A stretch of 64,000 nt of DNA from Cloeon dipterum (GCF_949628265.1 NC_088787.1:9166501-9230500); one strand, 5' to 3'. Counted from the stretch's first letter, positions 12,801 through 25,272 are shown. A program made the numbers and translations. The notes: generated by a model from the letters alone, not told the origin.

Positions 12801-14605
12801 TTAAATAATTTTCAATTGTTGCCCAGTATCATTCCACTTTAATTGTTGTCATCATCCCTTTATCGTAATTAGTAGTGCTCTTGGAAATAATTGGAGTTGG
12901 GGAAGGTGTTATGTATTGGGGTAGTTGGACAGTTAAGCCAGAAGGCGAAATAGAGATACGAAGCCACGAGGGGACAGAGGTTATGGCTGGCAGCAGCAAG
13001 AGGACAACCGGCGATACCGAGTGGCTAGTGGAGAGGACCGCCGCCTCACACTAGCCGATTTATGTATTCTGTATCAGATGCGTTTTGTTTGAGTTTATTA
13101 ACATCTTTTAAATTTTTGAAACAAAAATGAGGAAGTTACGTTCTTCTATTCGCATCAGATTATTTTATTTTTATTTTTTAATTTCGGATTTGAAAAGGCT
13201 TAATTTTCATAGTTCAGGAATAATGACAATTTTGAAATTAAACTTTCAAATAGTTCCAATGAATTTGTTCTGACATAAAAGGCCATGAAACATATTATGA
13301 TTAAGTAGTATTTGATTTGAGATTCAATAAAATAGTTTTAGTATTATCCAAAAAATATCTGAACTCTAGCAGATAGTTCAACTAACAGATTAATAATTTA
13401 GTATCATATTCAGAAAAGCCAATTGTGTGCCCAATAACATAACGAAAGAATAGCATTAGTTAGTCAACACACACCGGCCCTTTTTAAGGGACCACCGTTT
13501 TCCCCTCATCATGAGATGCTATAATTTTTTGTCCTGCGAAATTAATTCACGTACACTCAAAAGCCAAAAATCAGCAAGTAACGAGTCGTAGTACTTTCTT
13601 AACTCTGTCAAATCCAAATGGGTTGGCAATTTGAGCGAGGGAAACGCGTTTCCAAATCCCGAACAATTTCTTAAAACCTCTGCTCAGAACTTCACGTGGG
13701 CTAAGCAGATAACATGGGGCCCGAGTCCCCGAGTGACTGCAGAGGAGCTTGGGCCCAATGTGGCCATCTTTTCGCCTTCCAACACTGAGGCCTTTAATGG
13801 AAACGCCAGACATTTGTCCATAAAGCCGCTAGACAGGAGCGAAACCCAGAAAGTGGCGCCCATGCGCCTCCCAGCCCGTTGAGCCATTTAAGCATTTCGA
13901 GTAGCTAAATTAAAGTGGAATGATACAGGGCAACAATTGAGAATTATTTGAACTGCTGGATGCCATAAACAATCGATCGATAAACAATTTGCAATGATAA
14001 AAAAGATCTCCCTACAATAAAAATTCAAATTTTGCCAATTTGCTCAAAAATTTACAGTGCTTGAACATATTTTCTTGGCATATTCCGATTCTTCTCGTCG
14101 AGATCTGTCCAACGGTGTATGCCACTTATTGGGGAAATTCTTAGTTTTGAAATTAAATCGGATTTCAAGTAAGGAGACAGCCGTTACCATTTGAAAAGCA
14201 CGGTAAATTTCCAGCCAATTTTCTCAATAAAATACAGTGCTTCATATTAGGTCAATTTAGGCTTTAACTGAATCCTAAGGGACGAAATTATGCATTGGCA
14301 ACAAGAATTTTCCAGGCTTTTGTAGTATCAATCCTCTTTAACCCCCTTTTTCCACCTCTGACATTGGGCAGCCAGTATTAGATCCCCTAAATGCTCAAAG
14401 ATCTCCCATTGCTTTGACACTCCTGAGAATGCCTTAACAAACGGGCTGGCTTTTACTCGCGCTTTAAAACCTAGTTGAATAAAACATGAGGACCATTGGG
14501 AAACATCATCAGTATCCTGCATTAGGCCCAACCTAACAAATTCAGCAAGAGCAGGGTTCACTAACTCACCTCTATACAGAGCACGATGGCTGACAGCACC
14601 CTCAT
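9889..14605 (-). CDS. Secreted Thr-rich mucin-like protein with Plus-C odorant-binding-protein-like domain, longer stalk
   Basis: Five exons with closing phases: 14605-14570, 11613-11071, 11012-10812, 10592-10379 and 10088-9889 (1194 bases, 398 codons). MRVLSAIVLCIE plus LAVVLGQ forms the signal peptide. Exon 2 is a long Thr-rich stalk of TTTTTD, TTTTTP and TTTTEP units, then KPTTT repeats, roughly 60 percent longer than in the neighbour. Exons 3-5 carry the same cysteine pattern (NCAGQ, KCCSQPP, KTCGI, ADCWFRAKG, SICVEVV, SCNKDYAMFDTC) and a longer basic Ser/Lys/Arg tail. Exon 4 has two in-frame stop codons in the segment between ADCWFRAK and INNETGEID. One is the TGA shared with the paralogue and the other, a TAG, is unique to this copy. 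The exon-4 lengths differ by exactly three bases. Intron 1 holds a TTAA MITE (12405-12838). Function as a ligand-binding secreted mucin is inferred. Confidence 0.6.
11090..11600 (-). repeat. Tandem coding repeat: TTTTTD/TTTTTP units of the long mucin-like stalk
   Basis: Arrays of about 18 and 36 bases on the minus strand encode runs of Thr broken by Asp, Pro or Glu-Pro. The opposite strand reads as a long Val-rich open frame, which is a shadow of the repeat and not a gene. Confidence 0.75.
12405..12838 (+). mobile_element. TTAA-flanked MITE (piggyBac-like target), copy 1
   Basis: A 434-base element with terminal inverted repeats AGAGGAATGATACTGG and CCAGTATCATTCCACT-like, flanked on both sides by TTAA. 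Two other copies occur at 13914-14337 (opposite orientation) and 27482-27916. No transposase is encoded; the 95-codon open frame inside is conserved only because the copies are recent. Confidence 0.8.
13914..14337 (-). mobile_element. TTAA-flanked MITE, copy 2
   Basis: A 424-base reverse-oriented copy with TTAA on both sides. The paralogous site in the left segmental copy (about 760) lacks it, so the empty-site comparison shows that insertion came after the duplication. Confidence 0.8.
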
Positions 14606-14656
14606 CTTAGCTTCGTTGATATTAAAGTGAAGAGAGCAATGCGATGTGTCGCTCAC

Positions 14657-14734
14657 TTTATAAAGGCAAACTAGTTTCCGTTTCAGCAACGTATGAGTGA
14701 CAACCATTTGCCACGTTTCTCGTCTTTGACGTCA
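14657..14734 (-). promoter_or_regulatory. TATA box plus CRE palindrome of the right OBP-like gene
   Basis: TTTATAAAG on the minus strand near 14657-14664 and TGACGTCA at 14727-14734 precede the start codon at 14605 with the same spacing as in the two paralogues. Confidence 0.55.
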
Positions 14735-15904
14735 GTAGCATAGCATTTATTATTTTCATTGCCACAATTGTGTCATAAAACGTTGAAAACGTTGCAAATG
14801 GAAAACTCATGCCCGTTGTTCCATTTCCGACGAGAAATGAGAAATGATAGTTTTAGAAAAATTTAAAACGAAAACGATATGGTTATTTGCGCTCATGTTA
14901 CTTCGAATTAACAGGTTGAAGCTTTTCACTTATCATTATAATCCTAATCTAATTGTAAGTTAAAATGGCTAAATTTTCCTTGAAAAAACCCCCAAATTCT
15001 TGAAATAAATGTTGTCACTTCTATGAATTCATTTATAAGTATACCTATGATAAAAAATCGTATTCTTCCATTATCAGATTAAAGAAATTTCAAAATTCTT
15101 TCGTAGATATTGTCAAAGAAATAATAATTATACATAGTTAATAGTGCAATATACTTACAGAATATCAAATGAATTTTTTTCTATTGCAGTTGAACCATTT
15201 TCCTGTGAATAAAAGGCTTTCCGAAATAAAAGTTGTTACAAAAACAAGTCACCTCGTTTTTTTCTATGCTTATTTACACAAATGCCAACCTACAAAGTTA
15301 CAAAAATGAATTTAATGTCCAACGAGTTCACTTTTTCACAATGATCAACCAACTATATCTCACATTGTTGAAGCATTCTATGCAATGTCACTTCATTGGG
15401 AGATATCTGAGCATTTCGTGAATCTATTTCTGCGGCTTCCCAATTAAGGAGAGTAATCTTTTTATTCCAAATGTCGCAGAGATGGCAAATAAGGTGGCTA
15501 TTTTGGTGACTAGAGATCGGAATGCTCTAAGAGCTCGACGAGCTGGGAAGCGCACCAGCGCCAACTCACCACTTGCTGAATTTCGCACCTTTTCAGCGGC
15601 TTTGAGGCCAAATTTCTGGCCTCTATAGAAGACCTTTTTTCGAATAGACGAAAAGATTGGCTCCTCTTTGGCCTCTCAAACTCCATGCTATTCGCTCGGC
15701 GGTGATATTGGTACCCAGAGAGCTCATAGCCCACGGGATTGGCATAGTATATCAGGTTAAAAAATAATAAATATAAACCTCATTTAACTCTTTCAAGCCA
15801 AACCCGTGTTAAATCTCGCAGACCGAGAGTGTGATGATTCTGCTGAGAAAGGACCTTCAAAGAAAAATTGGCGCCCGAGGAAGGGAAGGAATTGGCCCAT
15901 TCAA

Positions 15905-16420
15905 TTATTGTATATTTATTTTATTAGACACCAACGGTGTACAAACCAGAGAACATTATATATTAACAAAATTATTTTGAAGCAGTTTCTTATATTTAGC
16001 AGCTTGAAGTAAGGTAATGGTACTAGTTTTACAATTGAGCAAATGATTTCATCGCAGAATTGGCATACACAATTGGCAGAAATATCAAGATGGAAACGTT
16101 TATCTTTACATAAAAGAAAATTATAACCATGGAAAGGATATCTCGTAAAAACACATCGATCTTTACAATAAGGTAGCCACCAGTTCTTATTTATCATAGC
16201 TGGAGTACTGTAAAAATTGGGGTGAATATTTTGATTTTAAAGCATCATATTATCCAAAAATTTAATATACTCAGGTGTATCTGGCAGGGAGAATTTTATC
16301 TTTAAGTCATTTACAAAATAATCAGTCTCGACTAGCTCATATACAAGTCTTGATTTCATTCTCTTATTGACACATAAAATAACATCTTAAAAAATCTAGA
16401 CTACTTGGCACATTCGAAAT
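15905..16420 (-). mobile_element. LINE 3' fragment, same family as at 4.6-6.0 kb
   Basis: The minus-strand translation includes a KDRCVFTRYPFHGYNF stretch that matches KDRAMLTRYSFHGYHF in the copy at 36.8 kb, followed by a Cys-rich C-terminus and a 3' end (TTTGTACACCGTTGGTGTC, then an AATAAA-like tail). It is heavily 5'-truncated and carries stops. It is absent from the equivalent place in the left segmental copy. Confidence 0.7.
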
Positions 16421-17560
16421 AAATGGCTCGAGTGTGTTATGTGTTAGATCTCATGTTTTATTTTAAAAATCCCATCAAAAACAGTAGAAACTATTTTCTA
16501 TGGAAACATTTTTGTATCAGATATCTTTAATTTAAAATGGTTGAGTGATAATAATGTGGTAGGATTAGCTTTTGATTGATTACACGAACTGCTGTGTCGG
16601 CATCCTGTCGCCAATCGCAGAGTTGAAATTGTTTAAAATAATCTCTTTCCAAATATTTTTGGAATTTAGCCATCTCTCATTGTATAAATATAATTTAAAT
16701 AAAATTACAATTATTTTCTGAGTAGACAACAGTAACAAAAAATGATATTTATGTTGGAGGAAAATGCCACCATAGTTTACTCCTGGAAAATCAGTGCGGG
16801 CGGCGATCTATATCGCTATACGCTTCCGCCGTATATAGCACTCGCATATTATAACCCATAATAATAATAATGAGAAGCATAGATCACAGTAAATATTTTA
16901 TAGAACTGCACTGAAGTTTGCGACAGATGCTCAACTGTGCGTTCAAATTCATTCATTTGTTTAGTTTTATTAATTCACTTGACATTTATTTTAGTCTTCT
17001 TCGGAATTTTTTCTCCGCTGCAGTAAGAATTATGCTTAGGGCAGGTATTAGCAGAACAGTTTTTCAACAGTAACTTAAGGAATATGATTTGCGTCACTTA
17101 GAAAGTCAGTATCTTGTTTATTTAGACAATAAAATATAATTTAACTTAAACTGTTTCTAGAATATCGAAAATTTCAACCAAATTTGGATTTTTTTTTGTT
17201 ACATTATCGTTTTACAATCTGTTAGTGCAGCATAAATAACCAGCCTGGTCGGTGGCTCGCATTGTTAAGGCGTTCTCATATAGGAGTGTCAAAGCGGTGG
17301 GAGATATTTGAGCTGCTTAATACCGGACGCCCGATGTCAGAGATGGAAAAATGTGATTAATTTAGTGACTCAAAATGCTAAAGTGCTGGTTTTCGCACCT
17401 TTAGGACAAATTTCTGGAGTGTCAGTAAAAGAACTCGGTGCGGGGAGGCGAAAAGATGGCCACATATGGCCAAAGCTCCTCTGGGGTCACTCGGACCCCA
17501 TGTTCCATGTTATCCTTTCGATGGTGTAGTTGGGACCTGGGACGCGGTGAGCTCATAGAA

Positions 17561-18689
17561 TTTTAGACGATTTGTTTCCGGTTTTAGAATCAATTTAGAC
17601 GGTTCTAGGCGATTTTCTTATTTCTATTTTCCACTGCACCATGTTAAAAATTCAATGGAAAATATCCATTTATATTTTATTAGCCTATTTTCATGGTGAG
17701 CCAGAGACGGCGAAATGAGCAAGGCACTTTTGTCCCTTTTCCACGCGTGCCGCCTGTGCCGTCACTGATGGAGACTCTCGGCCAATGAGCCAAAGATGCC
17801 AAATCCTTGGAATTAGTTGGCTTTTGCCGAAACTTGCATGAATTTGGTTCTCTTCCTCGACCAAATAATGAAACAAAAATGAAAAATTTAATACCACATT
17901 CAGTTTGGGGCCGCGCACAGAGAGCAAAACGACGTCACGCGCGCGATTTACTCTTTTTATTTGTGATTCACGGTGGAATTTGATCTGTAACCCCACATGT
18001 TTTGAGTTTTTTTTCCAGCTTTCCAGTGGTGTTTAAAAATGTTTGACCTCAAATTTTCTAATAATAGCACCACAAGCAGAAAAATTGAAAATTGTCAAAT
18101 ATGTCGTTATTTTTACAATTTCAAATCTCGGGTTTTAACCATCAGAATTGCAAAAACTGCATACCGTTCAACTCGTCTTAATCTTCGCTAGATAGCTGAC
18201 ATGCTTTGAGGGTGTTCAACCCTCAACCCCCTTCCACCCCGTTTATTTAAATAACGAGAAAAATCGCGTCGTCTTGCACTTTTAGCAAAATTATTCACTG
18301 TTAAAAACACTCTTAAATTGAAAAAATCTACCCCAAATTACATTGGTTATCTAGACGAGGTTAAGAAAAGCGGTGAGCAGGTTTTGCAATTCTGACAATT
18401 AGAGCCTGAGATTCAGCGATATAAATGTTGGCTAAAATTCGAAAGATCTATTTTTGCAAATATTGTCACTGCCAAATCTTTGGTTCTAACCATCAGAATT
18501 GCAAAAACTACCCACCGTTGTTTAAGTATATCATTTTTAAGAATTTTTAACCATGAAATAGTCGTTTTTTATGGTTTTGGCCATTTTAGACGATTTTAAG
18601 TATGGTATTCGTGCTCATTTGATAATCCCGCTAGGATTTGAAGCTGAAAAAATAGTCAATCGTCTAAATTCACAGCCCTGCTCTTAGCC
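17561..18689. mobile_element. Insert of about 1.1 kb in the right segmental copy, possible DNA element
   Basis: The left segmental copy is continuous across this point (about 2785), while the right copy carries some 1.1 kb extra. The ends contain GAATTTTAGACGATT and, in reverse complement, GAATTTAGACGATT, suggesting short terminal inverted repeats. Related TTTAGACG-rich sequence occurs near 22600-22700 in an astacin intron. No coding sequence is recognised; the exact ends are uncertain. Confidence 0.4.
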
Positions 18690-20727
18690 CACGGAAAGTG
18701 CAAAAGCAGAGGTTACAAAAATGCAGTAAATCATTTAAAAGTATTTATTTATCACCTCAATTTTAATGATGATGCAAAAGCTCAGCTACGATTAATTTTT
18801 AGATTTTAGTCACCTAATTATCCTCTCCGACTTTAGTTGATACATCTCTGTTTTCATTTTTTAAAAAGTTATTTGAATTTAAAAAAATCCTAACTCAATT
18901 ATCAAGTGAAAACATTACGTAATCCGAGTTATCTCATTTTACATTTCATTAGGTATGAACTTCAATTGTGAGCATAAATTTCATAAATTTGCACCAATTC
19001 AAATTTACTACACAGAAATGATAGCGTCTTTGCGATTAACTGCTTTTGGTTTTGCTGAACCTACAAAAGACGAAGCTTAAAAACCACGTATCATATATCT
19101 ACGCTTAAATTTCCAACCATGTGTGCGTTCTGTGCTTTTAAATTTGCGTTTAAATCATTCGTTCGCTAGCACAGTGTCTGTCACACGAATAATAAAATAC
19201 GAATTGCGTGCTTTCTGTGTCCGTTTTTCCCACATATTGTTAAGTTCTCGTGAAATTTATGGTCGCGTCGAATCCAACATGGCAGTCGGCAAACGGAAGC
19301 GAGAGACGAGGTACCCGAGCGCGTGTTTTGCTACCACGTGTTTGTGCCTTTTGCTTTTGAAGCAGCAATAAAATATCACACAGCATAGCAACAGGTCGTG
19401 ACTGGCCGCCGTTGCCCCCGCATCGGGGGCTTTTAATGAAACGCCTCTAACGCATGCGCCCTGGAAAGATGCAAATTGGCAAAAAAGTGAGTCAGCAGAG
19501 TATGTGCTATTTGTTTGCACTCCAGAATATGTGTGCACTGCGCTATTTACTCAGATTCTCATTATTGCAATTACCGGCAATTACACACCGAACCGACTTT
19601 TATATCTTATATAAAAATAATTAAGGTTTTGCTTTCTTCTAATTTTTGTTCTCTGTTAATCTCATCACTGACGCTTCAGAATAACTAAAATTTCTTGAAA
19701 CGATTTAATCAAAATCAGGGGAAACTTTGAAAATGTGATCGAAGAGACGTCTTATTGTTTTCTGAATGGAGGGGCTTATAATGCCCTAATTTTAAAGCTC
19801 ATTTCGAATTTAATGGCTATAATCTGAGAGACTGGAAGAATTAACTTGATGCTAATTTTTTATTTGATGATGCCTTCAATTTTAGACGTTTTTATTATAC
19901 TTTAGTTTGCTTTTTGTAATAATTAAAATAGACTATTAAATGTTTCAGACTTTTTATTTTGAATATAAGGTATCAATATTCGGAAAATATCCTTGGTTTT
20001 TGTTGAAAATTCGATAAAAATGTTACTTCCTCAGTAAGGATAGCAAATTCAAGAATTAATAAAAGCATTTTTAAGAATAAACTTAAGTTAATGTTGTAAC
20101 AACATGAAAATCGAAATTTACAATTAGTATACCAAAAATTAATTTATTAGAAATAGTAAATAATAGTCCTGACGTGAAATATATTTATGATCAGTCACTT
20201 TTCCTCAGAAGATTTTAAGAACATTCCTAGATTTGTTTTGCTGTCTTATGTTATTGAAATTAAAATAATTGCATTATTCGTGCTCATTTCATCTTCTCCT
20301 GCTGTAGCCTATTTTAAATGATTCAGAAATCAGAACTCCTGCAAGAATCAGATGACTGCAATACGCTGTGTCAAGATGTGCCGCGGGTTGCTTACTTTTG
20401 CAATCTAAACAGGCGCCCACTTTTCATTATTTGTAGAAAGTAAATTTTTTCGACATTTTCACATTGGGTTAAACAGGATTTTTTTATTCTTTGCCGTTTT
20501 CGCTAACATTAGCTGAATGAATTTGATGCGCCTCTTGTTCTGCCAGCCTCACAGCATGCTCATATAGAAACCCCTCCCTATTTTGGAATTTTTGTTACGT
20601 AACGACTCTAAAATCCCTGCTGAAATTTTCACTTCTCTACTAATATCAGATTGGGGATTAACAAATTATTTGCGAATTTCTAGAATCGTGCTGAAGCTTT
20701 CGTTTATTGCACAAGACATGCGCTACA

Positions 20728-23187
20728 TTATTTTTTCTGTCTTCTGCACTTGTATTTCCGGTTCAGCTTGACGAAGTCCTTTTTGGAAATCATTCTTCGC
20801 TGGCCGATCTCGGCGCTCGGATCCTGAATTGAATCATATTTTGGACAGGAATATAACAATTTTATTCAACAATACGTAAGGAATGATGGTATCCTCGCCG
20901 TTTTTGGAGAAAGCGGTTTTGCTGTAGTGCATGATGCTGGAATAGTCGTATCCAGTGCCAAAGTCGGTTACCTCCCTTGCGCTGTATTTTGCAAACTGGT
21001 GGGCTTTGCCTGAAAGAGAATGATATAATTATATAAAGAATGGTTGATTTAAAATATTAATTTTAAGAAGAAAAATTAATTATTTTTTTTAGTAAATTTT
21101 TCATCGCGTTCTCAAAGAGTTAAGCTAATCGATAGTTCTCAATTTTTTCATAGTGCAAAACTCAATCAAATAAGATTCTGCTTTCTTAGCTGAGTCATTT
21201 GTTTTCCCTTCAAGAAGAATCCACTGAAATTTAGCATTTCTTTCCTAACTGCTTTGATACCATTTCAAAGTACCAGATTCTATTATTTAATTTTTAAAAG
21301 TCACTATATATTCTTCGTGATTTTATTTTTACATCACCTGGCTTGATGTTGGTATAGTTGATGAAGACGTAGTCATCTCTGTCGGAAGCGCTTTGCTCGT
21401 GGTGGAAGCCGGTGGTGTGCAGCAGCTCGTGGGCCACGGTGCCGGGCACGTAGCACGCGTGCCTCTGCAGACTGGTCACCTGACCTCCGCCCTGGCGGCC
21501 CACGTGGCTCCAGCAGCCGGTCAGGTTCCACATGATGTGCAAGTAGTCCGTGTCGCCGTCTTTGTATGGGCGGAAGCGGATGCACGATCCTTTCTCCACC
21601 CACTTCATGCCTCTCTGCACCTCGCGGATTTCGCCTCTGTCTGTCCAAGAAGAGAAATGGGATTTTCAACACTCGCGAAACCACAATGCAGAGGTTATGA
21701 ACGGGGAAAACAAATAAAAATAGTATTAATTAAGAAAGAAAGTTATGCCATCGAATTAAATGAAAATTCGAGCGGGCTTTAATCTTCAGGTTTGGAACAG
21801 TTGTTAAATTAATTTAAATTGGTTTCATCCTTAATAAAAGAGAAAATCTGGGGAATACAACCCATCTTTCAAATCATGAACAAACAACTGTTGATGTCAG
21901 ATGAGTTGCTAACAATATTTAAACTTTTTATTTATTCAATTGATTAAAAATTACAGTAAAAAAAAACAATCAAGCTCAGTAACTGACAGATTCTAAGACT
22001 AATTCGATTTTACAAAATTGTTTCAATCCTAAAATTATAACACCAATGAATCTGTAAAAAATGTCTCGTTTCAGGAGTTTAAAATTTCATTTATATGGTT
22101 CATAACTTTAAAAAAAAAAACGGGAAGTTCAAATTTGATTGGTTTTAATGGCAAAATTAATGGATTGTTTTTGAATAAATATTGAACAACAATTAAGGGT
22201 GGTAATATTTTTTCTTGGTCATTTTCCAAAATCTTAAAAAGACAGAAGTTGGCGACTTTGTATAAAGTGTAATTTTAATAAAAATAAATAAATGAAAGTA
22301 ATGAAAAATGTGCGCCAATCAAGTTTTTTTTGTGTGATTTTTTTTTAGCATGGGATCTTGTGTTTGCAATTTAAAAATCATTAATTCTATTGAAAAAGGC
22401 ACGACCAAATACCGAAAAACTTGTTGATCATAAAGCCCGCTTTCATAAAAATGGAGCTTGAATGCTCAAATCTCAAAATTAATTTTTTTTTAAGTTCAAC
22501 AAAGCAAATTTTCAAATTATAAATATATCACCTGATTTTTTAAATCATATAAAACTTAAAATTTTTAAACTTTTAAATTTATTGACAGGTTTATTGGCCG
22601 ATTTAAAAGGTTTTAGACGTGTTTTTCGGAAGTTTAGGCACAGTTTTAGCTTCAAAAGATGAATTTAGACGGTTTTAATTGTGCGTTAAAAGCCTTAATT
22701 TTATACGTGAAATATTTACGCTCATGCAGAGTCTAGGTGCAAATCAGGCGTTCAGAAAGAATACTGTTGGTAAATTTAGGTGCCAGTTTTAGGTCGAACC
22801 TTTTCAAATGAAAGATTTATTTATTTATTTATATGCTTACTCATGCCATACTGCAAGATGTATGGAATAACTCCGTTAGGCCAGTTGATTTTGTTGGATC
22901 GGACCACGTTTCTGCCCCTGTTGTTGCTCTCCATGATGTCACCCTCCTTCAATCCACTCAGCTCCCATTGGTTGCCGTCGTCGTCGATGTGCCAGTCCTG
23001 CAGGTTTCTTGCTGCGGCCGGAATTAATTTCCTATGCCCTTTTGCATTCAGGAATAATATACTCACTGACTTCCGAGTGGTCATAGTCGTCAGGGTAGTT
23101 CCATCCGTGGTGGATTGGAGGTTCGTTCGCCCAGACTGAACTCCTCCAAAGGACGAGGAGCAAGCAGAAAATAATAAACTCCCTCAT
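20728..23187 (-). CDS. Astacin-family zinc metalloprotease 1
   Basis: Five exons: 23187-23067, 23011-22841, 21640-21338, 21009-20876 and 20823-20728; 825 bases, 274 residues. A signal peptide begins MREFIIFCLLLVLW. A propeptide follows, with GDIM near residue 65, whose Asp is the known aspartate switch that caps the zinc in the zymogen. The catalytic domain has the zinc motif HELLHTTGFHHE at about 168-179 in exon 3 and the Met-turn SSIMHY in exon 4. Conserved Cys are seen in GSCIRF, TGCWS, HACY and the C-terminal KYKC. It is a secreted endopeptidase without CUB, EGF or other C-terminal domains. A TATA box (TATAAAT, 23232-23238) lies about 45 bases before the start, and AATAAA lies about 20 bases after the stop. 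It heads an eight-gene array transcribed in one direction. The substrate is unknown. Confidence 0.9.
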
Positions 23188-23231
23188 CCTTTGAAGGCGA
23201 AACACTCGTTGCGTTTCATGCCTGCCTGCTC

Positions 23232-23238
23232 ATTTATA
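23232..23238 (-). promoter_or_regulatory. TATA box of astacin 1
   Basis: CTATAAATG on the minus strand, about 45 bases upstream of the start codon, in a GC-neutral 5' flank. Confidence 0.55.
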
Positions 23239-23866
23239 GCGTTCTAAGACGATAAAGTGCATTATTTCTACAAGCAATTATAAATGTCTATCTCAGGAAA
23301 TTTTCATAATTGCGTGCAGTGGTGATTTTCTAGTAATAATTATTGGTTTGGATAAAAAAATAAAACCTTTGCACTTGTTTGAAATCAAATGTTAGAAAAA
23401 AACGGGATTTTAATTTATTTCTAGAAATCCGGTCTATAAAATTCTTTCTGCTTTTAATAATCCAAAATTCAGGGTCTCCCAGCTGTTTTGATCCTGGTTA
23501 ATTATGTGAGAACTGTTGTTTAAAAGTCCAAAATTTTGAAACAAATTTCGAAATTTTTCCTTTTTGCAATTTTTCATTTCCGATCTCTGCTTTCGTATTT
23601 TGATTTTTCAACTCTGCAGCGTGCAAAGGGGACGAAACATCCGCTGTATTCTGCTTTGCTGTCGTGTCCCTTTTCCAATATTGCAAAAATTTTATATCGC
23701 AGTTTTCCATGAAATTTGCGTTCGCAGAATCCAATGTCATTCAGAACGGAAGCGAAATGCGAACTTTCCAACTAGGCAGTTTTCTGGCACGAGTTGGTGC
23801 CTGGTACGATTGAAACAAATTTTGTTAAATTTTCAGGATTGGTTTTATTTCATAGGATTCACAAAT

Positions 23867-25189
23867 TCAGTGATTGTTCAAGCGTTTACACTTGTATTTG
23901 CGGTTCAGCTTTTTGTAGTCTTTCGACGACACTCTTTCTCGCTGTCCAATCTCGACTCCCGGCTCCTAAAAATGATATTTTAAATTTATACGAATGTTTT
24001 TTTAAAAAAAAATTAAAATTACAAATGGGGTGATGGTGTCCTCGCCATTTTTCGAGAAGGCTTTGCGGCTGTAATGCATGACGCTGCCGTAATCGTAGCC
24101 GACGCCAAAGTCCGACACCACTTTGGAACTCTCTTTGTCAAAATTTTCTTCTTCACCTGAAACAATATTTAAACGTTAAATAATTTCCTTACTTTTTAGT
24201 ACATTTTTCTTCCTTTTGCAGAATTTAAAAAAATAGATTAATTATCTTTACTTAAATTTCTTCTTGGATGGCATCAAAATTTAAAAAAATTTAGCATTCC
24301 ATTCAAGGATTTATTTCTAACGTTGAAAGAGTCCAATTTATTACCCTCCTCAATATTTTCCCAATTGATATTGACGTATTCGTCTCTGTCCGAAGCGCTT
24401 TGTTGGTGGTAAAAGCCTGTGGCGTGCAGCAGCTCGTGGGCCACCGTGCCGGGCCATATGCAGCCGTCCCTCTGCAGGTTGACCAGCTGCCCACCACCCT
24501 GGCGACCTATGTAACTCCAGCAGCCGGTGTCGTTGTACATAATGACGATGTAGTCGGGATCGTCATCTTGATACGGCCGGAATCTGATGCACGACTTCTG
24601 CATCACCCACTCCATGCCCATATCGATCGTCTCTCGCTCATCTTGGCCTAAAATTTGAATTATTTTTCTTTAAATTATTAATATACAAAATCTTTACAAT
24701 AAAAATGGCCAACATTTCAATATTTCTTTAGAGATAATTTAATTTTACTAACTGAAATTATTAGTCATCTCCCTGCGTAAAAAAATTATATCCCTTTTGA
24801 AGGAGGCTTTAAATTTCTGTTCAAAAGAAAACAAAACGCACTTAGTCCAGCCTGAATGGCGTAGGGAATGACCGCATCGGGCCAGCTGTAATCCTCCGAC
24901 CTGATGACATTCCTGCCTTTCTCAGGTGACTCCATGATGTCACCTTCCTTCAAGCCGCTCATCTCCCACTGATGGTTGACGTCGTACGGATGCCAGTTCT
25001 TCAGATTACTGGCTGCAAGAAATATTTACATCCTTTTCGTCTTAAATAATTTTTGCGTGACCACTTACAAACTTCGTGGTGGTCATAGTCGTCAGGGTAG
25101 TAGGGCCCGTGGTGCACGGGTGGCAGCCACCCTTGGGCCAGTGAGCTGCGGACCAGGAGGCCGACGAAAAGGCAGAAAAGAAGCAACAT
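23867..25189 (-). CDS. Astacin-family zinc metalloprotease 2
   Basis: Five exons: 25189-25069, 25012-24842, 24647-24345, 24156-24023 and 23965-23867; 828 bases, 275 residues. The first four exons have exactly the lengths of astacin 1 (121, 171, 303, 134). The start MLLLFCLFVGLL is preferred over an upstream in-frame ATG at 25288 because a TATA box at 25273-25280 places the transcription start downstream of that ATG. The propeptide has EGDIME, the zinc site is HELLHATGFYHQ and the Met-turn is GSVMHY. The Glu that normally follows the third zinc His in astacins is Gln here. In crayfish astacin that Glu binds the new N-terminus after activation, so activation geometry may differ. The C-terminus ends KYKCKRLNNH. 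AATAAA follows the stop. Confidence 0.9.
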
Positions 25190-25272
25190 GCTTGCCAACG
25201 CAGCGCGCCTTCTTGACTGCCGACTTGATTTTATGCTTTTCTTGACTGGAAACGAGATATATTCAAGAGAAC

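Larger units (their letters stand above)
13141..20700. repeat. Segmental duplication, right copy (pairs with about 1-4560)
   Basis: This is the upstream region of the first exon at 14605 and matches the left copy in order, with insertions. These are a MITE at 13914-14337 that splits a match continuous in the left copy, a LINE tail at about 15905-16420, and a block of about 1.1 kb at 17561-18689. The similarity fades near 20700, just downstream of the last exon of the first astacin gene. I see no gene in 14.65-20.70 kb: the open frames are short, not conserved in frame with the left copy and without splice context. Pieces of the dispersed GC-richer repeat lie at about 13480-13910, 14340-14480, 15480-15740 and 17260-17560. 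Confidence 0.7.

Noticed and set aside
12555-12842. A 95-codon frame also present at 27626-27865
   Set aside because: It lies wholly inside copies of the TTAA MITE and shows no protein features.
17691-17996. A 101-codon minus frame in the 1.1 kb insert
   Set aside because: No domain, no signal and no splice context; it is probably chance in a transposon-like insert.
21373-21684. Arg/Pro-rich frames opposite or out of frame with the astacin zinc-site exons (also near 31720, 37173, 38849 and 41469)
   Set aside because: They are shadows of the GC-rich conserved exon 3 in other frames.
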